The notes under the pieces were generated by a model. The model worked only from the letters and a program-made list of their open reading frames with translations, searched no databases and was not told the DNA's origin. Shown in pieces: positions 16,735 to 25,675 of a stretch of 64,000 nucleotides of DNA (its first letter is position 1; each line of letters begins with the position of its first letter). A program made the position numbers and the translations under genes. This stretch comes from Anaerolineae bacterium (GTDB lineage: Bacteria > Chloroflexota > Anaerolineae > Aggregatilineales > Ch27). The stretch is taken from NCBI GenBank assembly GCA_013178165.1, contig JABLXG010000023.1:62001-126000 (forward strand), given 5' to 3'.

Positions 16735-17646
16735 CTAGGAGACGCCCAGCAGAGCCAGCAACAGGCTGAGCGTGGCGATGCTGGCGACCGTGCTGAGCAG
16801 GATGGACGCCGCCACAAAATCGCCATCGGCGTCGAACTGAATCGCCAGTGCACTGGTCATCACGGCGGTAGGCATGGCCGATTCCACGATCACGACGTCC
16901 CGCGTCAGGCCGCTGATTCCGAGGGCGAGCGCCAGCCCGGCGGCCACCAGCGGGGAGATAACCAGCCGCATCCCGGCGGAGAACAGGATGGGCCTGATCT
17001 GGCCCCGCAGCGAGGCCCGCGCCAGTTGCATCCCCAGCAGTACCAGCATCCCCGGCACTGCCGCGCTGCCCAGCAGGTCGGTCACCCGCTGCAACGGCAG
17101 CGGTAGCTTCGTCCCGGTGAAGTTCAGCGCCAGGCCGATGACCAGGCAGTAGACCATCGGCAGCTTGAACACATTGAGCAGGGCTTGGCGGGCGGAAGCC
17201 GTCCCCCGCGAGGCCAGAAAGACGCCGTAGGTATTGGCGATCACCGCCGAGGCCACATAGTAGACGGTCGCCCGCTCCATCCCCGGACGGCCAAAGGCGA
17301 ACTCGTTGAGCGGGATGCCGTAGTTGCCGGCGTTGATCAGGACGATGGTCATCACAAAGGCGCTTTCCAGCCGCCGGTCATAGCCCAGCAGCCGCGCCAG
17401 CCCAAAGCCCAGCGCCGACATCATCACCGTCAGCCCCAGCATCACTCCGAAAATTTGCACCAGTTCCTCCGGCAGCAGGGTGGTATTGGCCATCGATCCC
17501 AGCACCAGCAGCGGCGAAAACAGATAGACGATCATGGTGGAGACGGTGCGCGGTTCCAGCGGAAAATAGCGCGTGGTCAGCGCCGAAAGTAAGACAATGA
17601 TGAAGATCGGGCTGATCACATTGTAAGCAACACTGAGGACGGTCAT
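16735..17646 (-). CDS. AEC family transporter
   Basis: The 303-residue protein consists of about ten hydrophobic segments in two five-helix halves, typical of the auxin efflux carrier (Mem_trans) family: IISPIFIIVLLSALTTRY near the start, VFVMTIVLINAGNYGIPL with the conserved NxGNYGxP motif, and PTAVMTSALAIQFDAD near the end. These inner-membrane carriers move small carboxylates or related solutes. I chose ATG 17646, where the first helix begins; the frame stays open to 17793 without hydrophobic content. Substrate unknown. Confidence 0.85.
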   Translation of the reverse strand: MTVLSVAYNVISPIFIIVLLSALTTRYFPLEPRTVSTMIVYLFSPLLVLGSMANTTLLPEELVQIFGVMLGLTVMMSALGFGLARLLGYDRRLESAFVMTIVLINAGNYGIPLNEFAFGRPGMERATVYYVASAVIANTYGVFLASRGTASARQALLNVFKLPMVYCLVIGLALNFTGTKLPLPLQRVTDLLGSAAVPGMLVLLGMQLARASLRGQIRPILFSAGMRLVISPLVAAGLALALGISGLTRDVVIVESAMPTAVMTSALAIQFDADGDFVAASILLSTVASIATLSLLLALLGVS

Positions 17647-17996
17647 CGCGGGCGGAACTCCCCGGCGGTGGGCAGGCGCAACAGCCGACGATGATACCAC
17701 GCCCGCCCGGATTGCGGAGAGAATGCCGCCGGTCGCCTGGCTATTTGGCCAGGCGAGGCGATGGACCAACCATATCGGCTCAAGGCCAAACAAAGGCGCT
17801 AAAGCGGCCTCACCACCAGGCGGTGCCGTTTACCTGTACGGGGACACTGGAGCTGGAGAATAGCCTGAATGACAGCGGATGGGAGGCCGGTCAGGAGCGA
17901 ACGCAAGGCGGAAGAACCGAAAAATCGGGGGGAAGGTCACAGCCACCTGCGCGTAACGCTGCCAGCCGCCGCCAGCACCCCCGATTGATTTTTGCC

Positions 17997-18025
17997 TTGA
18001 CTCCGCCCCGGTGGCCATCTATAAT
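17997..18025 (+). promoter_or_regulatory. Strong sigma70-type promoter of rplJL
   Basis: TTGACT (17997-18002), a 17-base spacer and TATAAT (18020-18025) give a near-consensus promoter. The DNA from 17650 to 17990 upstream holds no gene that I can support. Confidence 0.75.
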
Positions 18026-18031
18026 CAGCCC

Positions 18032-18249
18032 TGCTTCAGCCAACCAAAAGGCTCTTTGCCGCAGACAGCAGGCGCGTTCCTCCGGGGCGCTTAATCTCCT
18101 GCCGAGGTGAAGGCACTGGACAGCATAGCCTTTCCCCCCAATCGGTGGAAACGTCCGGCCTTTGCCAGGTTACCGTCTGCAAAGGCCGTTTTGTTTGGCG
18201 GCAGCCGGGATCGATCAGTTCCACTTTTGAAAGGAGGCAGGACCGATCA
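18032..18249 (+). promoter_or_regulatory. rplJL leader with attenuator hairpin (L10-type leader)
   Basis: About 218 untranslated bases separate the promoter from rplJ. Near the 3' part GGCCTTTGC and GCAAAGGCC (18157-18187) form a perfect 9-bp stem followed by GTTTTGTTT, an intrinsic terminator inside the leader. In several bacteria the L10(L12) complex binds the rplJ leader to control these genes, so feedback attenuation is the natural reading. The upstream part (GAGGTGAAGG region, 18100-18120) could form the binding fold, but I did not resolve it. Confidence 0.6.
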
Positions 18250-18789
18250 ATGCCTATCTCCAGGAATAAGAAGGAGGAATTGGTCGCGCGGTATGTTGAG
18301 TTGCTCAGGGAATCGCAGGGGGTTGTGATCGCCGCCAACAACGGCATGATCATGGCTAACTTCAATGCCCTGCGGGAGAAGTTGCGCGAGCTGGACAGCA
18401 CCTTCGTGGTCACCAAGAACACCCTCTTCCGTCTGGCGCTCGAACAGGTCGGGCTGCCTGTGCCGGAAGAGCTGCTCAAGGGGCCGGTTGCGGTGGCTTT
18501 TGCCCGCCAGAACATTGCGGCGACGGCCAAAGCGGTGCTGGAGTTCCAGAAGGGCCTGGAACTATTCCAGATCAAGGGCGCGCTGGTGGAAGGCCAGATT
18601 TACGACGCTAACGGTGTCGATCTGCTCTCCAAGCTGCCGACCCTTCCGGAAATGCGTGCGCAACTGATCGGGCTGATCATCGCCCCGGCCTCCGGCCTGG
18701 TCGGTGTGATCAACAGTGGCGCGACCCAGGTACTCAACGTGATCGCCGCCTATGCGGCCAAGGAAGACTCCCAGGCCGAGGCAGCCTAG
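18250..18789 (+). CDS. rplJ: 50S ribosomal protein L10
   Basis: The 179-residue protein matches L10: ISRNKKEELVARYVELLRESQGVVIAANNGMIMANFNALREKLRE, KNTLFRLALEQ, GPVAVAF and a C-terminal helix (NVIAAYAAKE) that anchors L7/L12 dimers. It forms the base of the ribosomal stalk. GGAGG precedes ATG 18250; the open frame further upstream is leader. rplL follows after 69 bases. L11 and L1 genes, often upstream, are not in the window. Confidence 0.95.
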   Translation: MPISRNKKEELVARYVELLRESQGVVIAANNGMIMANFNALREKLRELDSTFVVTKNTLFRLALEQVGLPVPEELLKGPVAVAFARQNIAATAKAVLEFQKGLELFQIKGALVEGQIYDANGVDLLSKLPTLPEMRAQLIGLIIAPASGLVGVINSGATQVLNVIAAYAAKEDSQAEAA

Positions 18790-18858
18790 CCTGCTGGCCG
18801 GGGAATCATGACCCATCGCTTATCCACCTGAATGCTGGACGAGGAAAGGAATTCTGCA

Positions 18859-19248
18859 ATGGCTAACCTGGAAAAGATCGTCGAGGAACTCAGCGGCCTG
18901 ACCCTTCTGGAAGCCGCCGAACTCAAGAAGATGCTTGAGGAAAAGTGGGGCGTCACCGCCGCTGCCGGCATGCCCATGATGATGCCCGGTATGGTCGCCG
19001 CTGCCCCCGCCGCGGAAGCCGAGCCTGAGGAAGAGCAGACCGAATTCACCGTCATCCTCAAGGATGTTGGCCCCAAGAAGATCAACGTCATCAAGGCCGT
19101 CCGCTCCTTCACCAACCTGGGCCTCAAGGAAGCCAAGGACCTGGTGGACAGCGCCCCGGCGACCGTGCTGGAAGCGGTCAGCAAGGAAGCCGCCGAAGAC
19201 GCCAAGGCCAAGCTGGAGGCCGAAGGCGCGGTGGTCGAGATCAAGTAA
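18859..19248 (+). CDS. rplL: 50S ribosomal protein L7/L12
   Basis: The 129-residue acidic protein has the N-terminal dimerisation helices ([29 protein letters not shown]), an Ala/Met/Pro-rich hinge, and the C-terminal domain [26 protein letters not shown], then [13 protein letters not shown]. It recruits translation GTPases to the stalk. The start at 18859 is chosen for a Shine-Dalgarno (GAGGAAAGGA) and family length. A bidirectional terminator follows. Confidence 0.97.
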   Translation: MANLEKIVEELSGLTLLEAAELKKMLEEKWGVTAAAGMPMMMPGMVAAAPAAEAEPEEEQTEFTVILKDVGPKKINVIKAVRSFTNLGLKEAKDLVDSAPATVLEAVSKEAAEDAKAKLEAEGAVVEIK

Positions 19249-19266
19249 TCTCGCTACCCGCCGCCG

Positions 19267-19303
19267 AATCAAAACCGCCGGCACTGTTCCGGCGGTTTTG
19301 ATT
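19267..19303 (+). terminator. Bidirectional intrinsic terminator after rplL
   Basis: A 15-bp perfect stem (AATCAAAACCGCCGG and its complement) with a 7-base loop ends in TTTTGATT on the plus strand and AAAA/TTTT on the other. It can also serve the convergent pentapeptide gene. Confidence 0.88.
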
Positions 19304-19326
19304 CCCCGGATGGGGAGATAGGGCGG

Positions 19327-19623
19327 TCACTCGACGATCGCGCCGCGCCGGGCCAGCGTACGGCGTGCCCGTTCGTCACTCAGCTTCAGATTATCCACTG
19401 TGACGCCCTCAAGGTCCGCGCCAACCAGATTGGCCGCTTTGAGATTGGCATACGTGAGGTCCATCCCGGCCAGCGAAGCGCCGCTGAAATCCGGCCGCCA
19501 GGTAGGATTCTTGGCCCGTGCCGCATTGAACCGCTCAACGCCCTGCCTCCGGATCACGTCCACCAGGTCCGCGCCTTTGCGCCACGGGCCAAAACCAAAC
19601 AGCTTTTTGAATGGGCGTGACAT
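19327..19623 (-). CDS. Small pentapeptide-repeat protein
   Basis: The 98-residue protein contains about five tandem A(D/N)LxX repeats: FSGASLAGMDLTYANLKAANLVGADLEG (positions about 47-75), which would form a short right-handed beta-helix. The N-terminal 45 residues are basic and helical (RKGADLVDVIRRQGVERFNAAR). Function is unknown; such repeats often mediate protein contacts. On the minus strand a TATAAT (19723-19718) lies 95 bases upstream. The start ATG 19623 precedes an open extension with no repeats. Confidence 0.7.
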   Translation of the reverse strand: MSRPFKKLFGFGPWRKGADLVDVIRRQGVERFNAARAKNPTWRPDFSGASLAGMDLTYANLKAANLVGADLEGVTVDNLKLSDERARRTLARRGAIVE

Positions 19624-19851
19624 CGTACAACCCCCTTGTCTACAAGCAGCGGAACCTGCCGCCACGGCGCGCCTCAGGGCGCGGTGATTTGCCCTGCTGG
19701 TTTTTTGTACAGTATTGATTATAACGCGCTCCGGGTCGATGTGAGCAGCAGGATTGCCCTCCGGTGGCCAAGACTGCCAGCGATCCGGCTGCGCTGCACC
19801 CGTGGCCGCGGGCAATGGGCAGTAGCGCAGCCTCCTGGCCTCCTGCTCCGA

Positions 19852-19880
19852 TTGACATTTGCAGGCGCCGATCCTACACT
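19852..19880 (+). promoter_or_regulatory. Sigma70-type promoter of the gene at 19925
   Basis: Perfect TTGACA (19852-19857), a 17-base spacer and TACACT (19875-19880). The rest of the 300-base divergent gap holds only the minus-strand -10 at 19718-19723. Confidence 0.65.
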
Positions 19881-19924
19881 GGCGGATGGTTGTCGGTATC
19901 CCGGCCAGACAAGGCGGAGGGGAT

Positions 19925-20857
19925 ATGGGATCGTCGATTATTGAGGTAGGCGTGGGGCTGATCCTAGTCTACATGTTGATGAGCCTGCTCGTCTCCCAGA
20001 TTAACAACATCATCAAGAACCTGCTGGATGTGCGCGGCGAGTATTTCGTGGCCGAACTGGGTCGGCTGGTCAGCGACCCGGAGGTTCGCACCCGTCTTCT
20101 GGCGCACCCGACCATCCAGGCATTGATGCACGGTGATATGGTCAAGAACATCACCGCCGACAAGCTGGCCGAGGTGCTTGTGGATATCCTGGCGGGCAGC
20201 GGAGAGGCGCTGGAATACCTGGAACAACTGCATAACAGCGCCCTGGTTGACCGCCTGCTGGAGCCGATCAGCGATCCTAACCTGCGTCGCCGGCTGGAAC
20301 AGGTGCTGGCGACGGCGCGTTCGCTGCCTGACGCCAAGCTCAAGCTGACCGACTGGTTCAATACCACGCTTAACCGGTTGAGCGAGCTGTACCGGCGGCG
20401 GATGCAATTCTTCTCGCTGGTGGTTGGGGCGCTGCTGGCCATCCTGCTCAATGTGGATACGCTGGCCGTGGGCCGCGCGCTGTGGAATGACCCGGTGCTG
20501 CGCCAGGCGACCGTCGCCGCCGCCGGCGCTACCCTGAGCGAAACCGATCTGACTGCCGCCGATCCGGGAACGGTGCAGGACTCCTTTGCCATCGCCCGGC
20601 AGACGATGAGCCAGTTCCTGGAGTTGCGGCTGCCGATCGGCTGGACGGTGGACGCGGTTGACGCCACCGACCAGCCGCTGGCGGCGCTTGACCCGCTGCA
20701 CGATTCGCGCAACCTGTGGAACTTTGTGCCCGGCAACAGCCCGTACTGGCTGCAGCTCTGGCTGGAAAAAATCGGCGGCCTGATCCTGACGACGGTGGCG
20801 GTGATGCAGGGCGCGCCGTTCTGGTTTGATCTGCTCAAACGGGCAACCGGCCGCTGA
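19925..20857 (+). CDS. Membrane protein of unknown function
   Basis: The 310-residue protein has an N-terminal membrane helix (VGVGLILVYMLMSLLVSQINNII), a helical soluble region, a second hydrophobic span near 162-182 (FFSLVVGALLAILLNVDTLAVG) and a weak C-terminal one (IGGLILTTVAVMQGAPFWFDLL). The YMLMSLLVSQINN start resembles unnamed bacterial membrane proteins, but I assign no family. GGAGGGG precedes ATG 19925. selA follows 60 bases later on the same strand; no functional link is evident. Confidence 0.65.
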   Translation: MGSSIIEVGVGLILVYMLMSLLVSQINNIIKNLLDVRGEYFVAELGRLVSDPEVRTRLLAHPTIQALMHGDMVKNITADKLAEVLVDILAGSGEALEYLEQLHNSALVDRLLEPISDPNLRRRLEQVLATARSLPDAKLKLTDWFNTTLNRLSELYRRRMQFFSLVVGALLAILLNVDTLAVGRALWNDPVLRQATVAAAGATLSETDLTAADPGTVQDSFAIARQTMSQFLELRLPIGWTVDAVDATDQPLAALDPLHDSRNLWNFVPGNSPYWLQLWLEKIGGLILTTVAVMQGAPFWFDLLKRATGR

Positions 20858-20917
20858 GCGCCCGCGCTCCGGCCTGTGCCGGCGGGCGCTCTGGCTGCCT
20901 ACTGACGAGACCGAACC

Positions 20918-22288
20918 ATGACTGACACGCTGAATCGCCGGCTGCGCGCCCTGCCCGCCGTAGACGCCCTGCTCAATACCGCTACCGCCGCGACGCTGGA
21001 AGCCCTGTACGGGCGGGAGCCACTGGTCAGGGCGTTGCGGGAAACGTTAAACCTGGCGCGGGAAGCAATCCGGGCCGGGGGGGATGCTCCTGACGCGGCC
21101 AGCCTGCTGAATAGCGCCGCCGATCTGCTCTCCCGCCAGGCCGCTCCGACACTGCGCCCGGTGATCAACGCCACCGGAGTCATCCTGCACACCAACCTGG
21201 GTCGCGCGCCGCTCAGCGATGCCGCCCTGGCTGCTATTCACGACGTGGCGACGGGCTATGCCACGCTCGAATATGACCTGGAAGTAGGCCAGCGCGGGCA
21301 TCGCGACCGCCATGCGGAGCGCATCGTCTGCGAAGTCACCGGGGCGGAAGCGGCGCTGGTCGTCAACAACAATGCGGCGGGGGTGTTGCTGGTGCTGCTG
21401 GCCTTTGCCCGCGGGCGGGGAGCCTTGATCAGCCGGGGGCAACTCGTCCAGATCGGCGGCGGCTTCCGTGTCCCGGAGGTGATGGCTCAATCCGGGGCGA
21501 CGCTGGTCGAGGTGGGCACCACCAACCGCACCACGCTGGCCGATTACCAGGCCGCTATCTCCGTCGATAGCGCCCTGATCATGGCCGTTCACGCTTCCAA
21601 CTTCAAGCAGATCGGCTTCACGGAACAGCCGCCGCTGGCCGATCTGGCCGCGCTGGCCCACCAGCACGGGCTGCTGCTGGTCAACGATCTGGGCAGCGGG
21701 GCGCTGCTGGACACGGCGGCCTTTGGCCTGGCCCATGAGCCAACCGTCCAGGAGGCGCTGGCGGCGGGCTGCGACCTGGTATGCTTCAGCGGGGATAAGC
21801 TGCTGGGCGGGCCACAGGCGGGGATCATCGTCGGGCGGGCCGATCTCGTCGCCGCGCTCAAGAAACACCCCCTGGCCCGGGCTGTGCGTATGGACAAGCT
21901 GGGGCTGGCCGGGCTGGTGGCCACGCTGGAAAGTTACCGGCGCGGCACAGCGCTGGTGGATATCCCGGTCTGGCGCATGATCAGCACACCCGCGGTGGCC
22001 ATTCAGCGGCGGGCGATGCGCTGGCGGCGGCGGATCGGAGCCGGGCGCGTGATCGCAGCGGAAAGCGCTGTCGGCGGCGGCAGTCTGCCCGGCGAGACGC
22101 TGCCAACGTTCGTGCTGGCGCTGGATGTGGCCAGGCCGGATGCGCTGGCCGCTGCCCTGCGCGCCGAGCCGTTGCCGATCATCGCCCGCATCCAGGATGA
22201 CTGCGTCCTGCTGGACCCGCGCACCGTCCTGCCAGGGCAGGATAACGTGCTGATCGCCAGCGTCAGTCGGCTGCTGGCGGCATCCTGA
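20918..22288 (+). CDS. selA: L-seryl-tRNA(Sec) selenium transferase
   Basis: The 456-residue PLP enzyme turns Ser-tRNA(Sec) into Sec-tRNA(Sec) with selenophosphate. Family marks include RPVINATGVILHTNLGRAPLS, ATGYATLEYDLEVGQRGHRDRH, AALVVNNNAAGVLLVL and FSGDKLLGGPQAGIIVG, where Lys294 should bind PLP. Length is normal. selB, selD and the selC tRNA are not in this window; I looked just downstream and saw no selenocysteine tRNA. The gene implies selenoprotein synthesis in this organism. Confidence 0.95.
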   Translation: MTDTLNRRLRALPAVDALLNTATAATLEALYGREPLVRALRETLNLAREAIRAGGDAPDAASLLNSAADLLSRQAAPTLRPVINATGVILHTNLGRAPLSDAALAAIHDVATGYATLEYDLEVGQRGHRDRHAERIVCEVTGAEAALVVNNNAAGVLLVLLAFARGRGALISRGQLVQIGGGFRVPEVMAQSGATLVEVGTTNRTTLADYQAAISVDSALIMAVHASNFKQIGFTEQPPLADLAALAHQHGLLLVNDLGSGALLDTAAFGLAHEPTVQEALAAGCDLVCFSGDKLLGGPQAGIIVGRADLVAALKKHPLARAVRMDKLGLAGLVATLESYRRGTALVDIPVWRMISTPAVAIQRRAMRWRRRIGAGRVIAAESAVGGGSLPGETLPTFVLALDVARPDALAAALRAEPLPIIARIQDDCVLLDPRTVLPGQDNVLIASVSRLLAAS

Positions 22289-22424
22289 AGCGGTGCCTCC
22301 GGCGTGCGCCGCTACTGCTCTCCCCAACATGCCGGGGATCGCAATGGGTTCGCAGCCAGTCCGCGCGGACGCAACCGTGCTGCGGGCGTTTTCCTGACCG
22401 CCCGGCCTCCCGGCCCCCTGATCT

Positions 22425-22453
22425 TTTACATCACCGCGCAGACGTGCTACGAT
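22425..22453 (+). promoter_or_regulatory. Promoter of the membrane TIR gene
   Basis: TTTACA (22425-22430), 17 bases, then TACGAT (22448-22453). The start codon follows 35 bases later with GAGGTG as ribosome site. Confidence 0.5.
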
Positions 22454-22488
22454 ACTCTTAAAGACGGCCTAACTTCCGAGGTGCAGCC

Positions 22489-23889
22489 ATGCCGCGCGTT
22501 TTCATCTCCTACCGCCGGGCGGACAGTATCACCATTACCGGCCGCATTTACGATCACCTGGTCCGCGCCTTTGGCGACGACCACGTCTTCAAGGATGTCG
22601 ATGACATTCCGGTCGGTGTGGATTTCCGCCGGGTGTTGCAGAATGAAGTAGGCGGGTGCGACGTGCTGCTGGTCATTATCGGCCCGCAATGGCTGCGCCT
22701 GACCGACGAACAGGGCCGGCGCCGGATCGATGACCCGCATGACTTCGTCCGCATTGAGGTGGCCGCCGGTCTGGCGCGCCAGAATGTGCTGGTGGTGCCG
22801 GTGCTGGTCAGCGGGGCGGCCATGCCTGCTCCGGCTGACCTGCCGCCCGATCTGGTCAACCTGGCCTATCGCAACGCGGCTATCGTCCGCGATGACCCGG
22901 ACTTCTCGCGGGATATGCGGCGCCTGATCGAGCAGATCAGGACCGCATCGGCGACGCCGGCGCGCGCCCCGCAGCGATCAGCGCCCGCCGCCACAGCGCA
23001 AACAGCGCCGCGCGTCTCCACCCCTCGCCCCGAACCCGCGCCCCGGCGGGGGCGCAGCCGCTGGCCGCTGGCGCTGGCGGCGCTGGTGATCGTTGGGGTG
23101 GGCGGGGTGCTGCTGGCGATCATCTTACCTGATCTCAACAAAGCCATTCAGACGCTGCTGGCAGGCGGGGAGGCTGTACCAGGCCGACCGCTGGCGGAAA
23201 CGGTCGATGCCGCGCACATCCTGAGCTGTGGCACGCAGGCCAGCGGCTCACTGGATAGCAACCACTGGCAGGAACACTGGCTCTTCCAGGGGGAAGCGGG
23301 CCAGACCGTGCTGATCGCTATGGATCAGCAGAGTGGGGCGGGAGGCCTGGACCCGGCGCTGATCCTGCGTAATGAGTCCGAAGAAGTGCTGATCCAGGAC
23401 GATGACAGCGGCGACGGGACCAATGCCCGTCTGGTTTATGTCCTGCCCAGGGATGGGATGTACCTGGTCACCACAACGCGAGCCGGCCTGGCGGAGGGGA
23501 ACACCAGCGGCCTGTATGCACTGACAGTCGATTGTGGGGTTAAGCCGATCTCCTGTGACCGGGCAATTGAGGGAACCTTCAACCGGGATAGCCCGGAGGC
23601 TCGCTTTGCTTTCTTCGCTACAGGCGGGACACGGATCAACGCCATCCTGCGGCTGGCTGAATCGAAAGATGCAGCCCCGCCGGACGTCACGCTGGAGTTG
23701 CTCTCTCCGGCAGACCGGGTGATTGCCATCGGCGAGCCTGTGGATGATTTCACGCAGGTGCTTAACGCTCAGCCGGAAGATACCGGTTTGTACATCCTGA
23801 GCGCGGCCCTGCAGAGCCGGATCACCCAGCAGCAGCAGCAATACATCATCCTGGAAGGCGATTTTACGCTGGAGTTACAGTGCGACTAG
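22489..23889 (+). CDS. Membrane-anchored TIR domain protein with PPC-like exterior
   Basis: Residues 1-145 form a TIR domain: RVFISYRRADS, then VFKDVDDIPVGVDFRRVL, CDVLLVIIGPQWL, and DFVRIEVAAGLARQNVLVVPVLV with Glu90 at the place of the catalytic glutamate of NAD-cleaving TIRs. A Pro/Ala-rich linker leads to one membrane helix (WPLALAALVIVGVGGVLLAIIL, about 187-210). The outer part has two beta-rich PPC-like modules, the first with DDDSGDGTNARLVYVLPRDGMYLV. An outside sensor coupled to an inside TIR is a reasonable guess. It may signal or be a defence effector. Confidence 0.8.
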   Translation: MPRVFISYRRADSITITGRIYDHLVRAFGDDHVFKDVDDIPVGVDFRRVLQNEVGGCDVLLVIIGPQWLRLTDEQGRRRIDDPHDFVRIEVAAGLARQNVLVVPVLVSGAAMPAPADLPPDLVNLAYRNAAIVRDDPDFSRDMRRLIEQIRTASATPARAPQRSAPAATAQTAPRVSTPRPEPAPRRGRSRWPLALAALVIVGVGGVLLAIILPDLNKAIQTLLAGGEAVPGRPLAETVDAAHILSCGTQASGSLDSNHWQEHWLFQGEAGQTVLIAMDQQSGAGGLDPALILRNESEEVLIQDDDSGDGTNARLVYVLPRDGMYLVTTTRAGLAEGNTSGLYALTVDCGVKPISCDRAIEGTFNRDSPEARFAFFATGGTRINAILRLAESKDAAPPDVTLELLSPADRVIAIGEPVDDFTQVLNAQPEDTGLYILSAALQSRITQQQQQYIILEGDFTLELQCD

Positions 23890-23926
23890 TACCCGCCCCA
23901 GATCCGCCGGAACGCCTGCCGGAGGG

Positions 23927-24181
23927 CTAAGCGGCATCTTCGTCTTCTTCGTCGTCCCAGGTGATGATCCAGATACAGGCGCCGGCTACCAGCACGGTCG
24001 CTACGATCAGGGCAATCCACTGGCCGGGCAACAGGCCGACATCCCGCGCCTCAATGGCCAGCAGGATGACCATGCCCAGCGCAAGCACAATCCAGGCGGT
24101 CAGGCGGGGATGGGCCTGCGCCCAGGCCGACCCTGGCAAACGCTTCCACAGGTCTTGCATCATACGTGTGTTCCTCATCAT
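23927..24181 (-). CDS. Small two-helix membrane protein
   Basis: The 84-residue protein has two hydrophobic helices (LTAWIVLALGMVILLAIEA and WIALIVATVLVAGACIWIITW) and an acidic tail (DDEEDEDAA). Its ATG overlaps the TGA of the upstream CoaE-like gene by ATGA, so the two are translationally coupled. A second ATG at 24163 is possible. No family recognised. Confidence 0.65.
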   Translation of the reverse strand: MMRNTRMMQDLWKRLPGSAWAQAHPRLTAWIVLALGMVILLAIEARDVGLLPGQWIALIVATVLVAGACIWIITWDDEEDEDAA

Positions 24182-25344
24182 AGCGGCTTGAGCACCCGCT
24201 CAGCGCGCAGTTGCTTGGCGTAAATCACCGTATTGGGCGGCTGGCTTTCCCGCGCCGCTTCCCGCCAGGCCGGGACTTTGATCTGCTCCAGCGTGCGGAG
24301 CGTGTAGCCCAGGCTGGTCAGGATCTCCAGCATGGCTTTGGGCGTATTCTGCGGCAGGAACAGGAAGCCGATCTCGCTCTGCAGTTCCCGTGAGGAGGAT
24401 TCCACCGCTTCGATCAGACCGGTGACCACTGCCGGAATCAGGGCGTCCGGGCGGACGAGAATCTGGTCGACGCGGGTGACCAGGTTTTCCACCTGGAAGC
24501 TGATGATGCCAACATTCTGGCCGTCGGCCTGGGCCAGCATATAGCTCTTCTGGCCGAAAGCCGTCATCACGTCCATGCGGGTATGCGGCCTACCGGTCAG
24601 CTGGGTCAGCAGGGCGGCGATTTCCTCAGCATTGCGGGGCATCCCGCGCCTGATCGCGACTTCCTTGATGTCCAGTTTGCCGGCGACAGGTGGGACCATC
24701 ACCGGGATGGTTTTCGCTTCCTCCGGAGCCTGAGCGAAGCCCAGTTGAGCGCCCAGCCGGTTCCATTCCGCCTGGACGATCGCCCAGGTCTGTTCCGGTG
24801 TGCCGTCGTTCTGGATCACCACAGTAGCCCGGCTGAGCTTGTCGGCCTGGGGGTTCTGCAGTTCGATGCGCTTGCGGGCTTCCCATTCGGAAAGGCCGCT
24901 GCTGACCAGGCGGGCGATCTGGTTTTCCGGGGAGGCATTGACGACCCAGATCGCGTCTACCTTGTCGGCCAGATAACCTTCCAGCAGGTCGATAGCTTCG
25001 ACGACGACCACCCGGTGGCGGGCGCGTCCAATCAATGTATCCAGCGCGCGGCTGATCAGCGGCTGGGTGAGCGCCTCGCGGCGGCGCAGCGCCTCCGGGT
25101 GGGAGAACGCCACGGCATCCAGCTTGGCCCGGTCAACGCGTTTTTCAGCATCCAGGATCCACAGGCCGAACATCTGGATGGCCGGTTTGTAGGCGGGCGC
25201 GCCGGGTGCCATCGCCTGGTAGGCCAGCCCGCCGACGTCCAGGGAATACGCGCCCAGGTGCTCCAGCATACGGCGCACCAGGCTCTTGCCCATCGCCAGA
25301 TTGCCCGTGAGGCCGATCACGTATTTGTCAGGCCAGTGCCCCAC
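24178..25344 (-). CDS. CoaE-like kinase fused to an acetyltransferase-like domain
   Basis: Residues 1-200 resemble dephospho-CoA kinase: P-loop GLTGNLAMGKS (about 11-20), then LDVGGLAYQAM, a lid region and AIWVVNASPENQIARL with LSEWEARKRIELQNPQADKLSRATVVIQNDG. The P-loop and the final NDG strand fit CoaE. Residues about 215-388 form a second domain with GNAT-like features (MLAQADGQNVGIISFQVENL, then LIEAVESSSRELQSEIGFLFLPQ). The fusion is unlike ordinary CoaE, so the true substrate is unclear. It may not be the cell's main CoaE. It is coupled to the small membrane protein. Confidence 0.75.
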   Translation of the reverse strand: MGHWPDKYVIGLTGNLAMGKSLVRRMLEHLGAYSLDVGGLAYQAMAPGAPAYKPAIQMFGLWILDAEKRVDRAKLDAVAFSHPEALRRREALTQPLISRALDTLIGRARHRVVVVEAIDLLEGYLADKVDAIWVVNASPENQIARLVSSGLSEWEARKRIELQNPQADKLSRATVVIQNDGTPEQTWAIVQAEWNRLGAQLGFAQAPEEAKTIPVMVPPVAGKLDIKEVAIRRGMPRNAEEIAALLTQLTGRPHTRMDVMTAFGQKSYMLAQADGQNVGIISFQVENLVTRVDQILVRPDALIPAVVTGLIEAVESSSRELQSEIGFLFLPQNTPKAMLEILTSLGYTLRTLEQIKVPAWREAARESQPPNTVIYAKQLRAERVLKPL

Positions 25345-25387
25345 TGTCGCCCCTCCCGGTTACATCGCGCATCTTCAGACCACCCGC

Positions 25388-25416
25388 ATTGTATCTTGGG
25401 CGCTCGCTAAGGGCAA
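25388..25416 (-). promoter_or_regulatory. Promoter of the CoaE-like operon
   Basis: On the minus strand TTGCCC (25416-25411), 17 bases, TACAAT (25393-25388), 44 bases before the start. The same 331-base gap holds plus-strand -10 candidates TATGAT (25517) and TACAAT (25555) for the downstream synthetase; no gene was seen there. Confidence 0.55.
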
Positions 25417-25675
25417 CTGCCGCCGGCGCGTACCACAAGCGGCGAAGCCGGCGTTGCAGCCGCGCTTCCTGTGTGCCGCCGCACCGGGAGCATCGGGACA
25501 TTGGGCCGCCCTGGGGTATGATCTTCGGCATACAACAGAGGCCAGAACTGTGGCTACAATCTTTTGAAGAGCAGTACACCGCTGCTCAGCGCGCATATCA
25601 ATATCCCAGGCGGCGCGGAACGCCGCGCCTGCCTGATTTGCATGCTCCGGGAACACCCGAAGGAAAGGCTGTATC

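Noticed and set aside
22289-22440. Possible selenocysteine tRNA just after selA
   Set aside because: No long acceptor arm, UCA anticodon loop or T-arm could be drawn.
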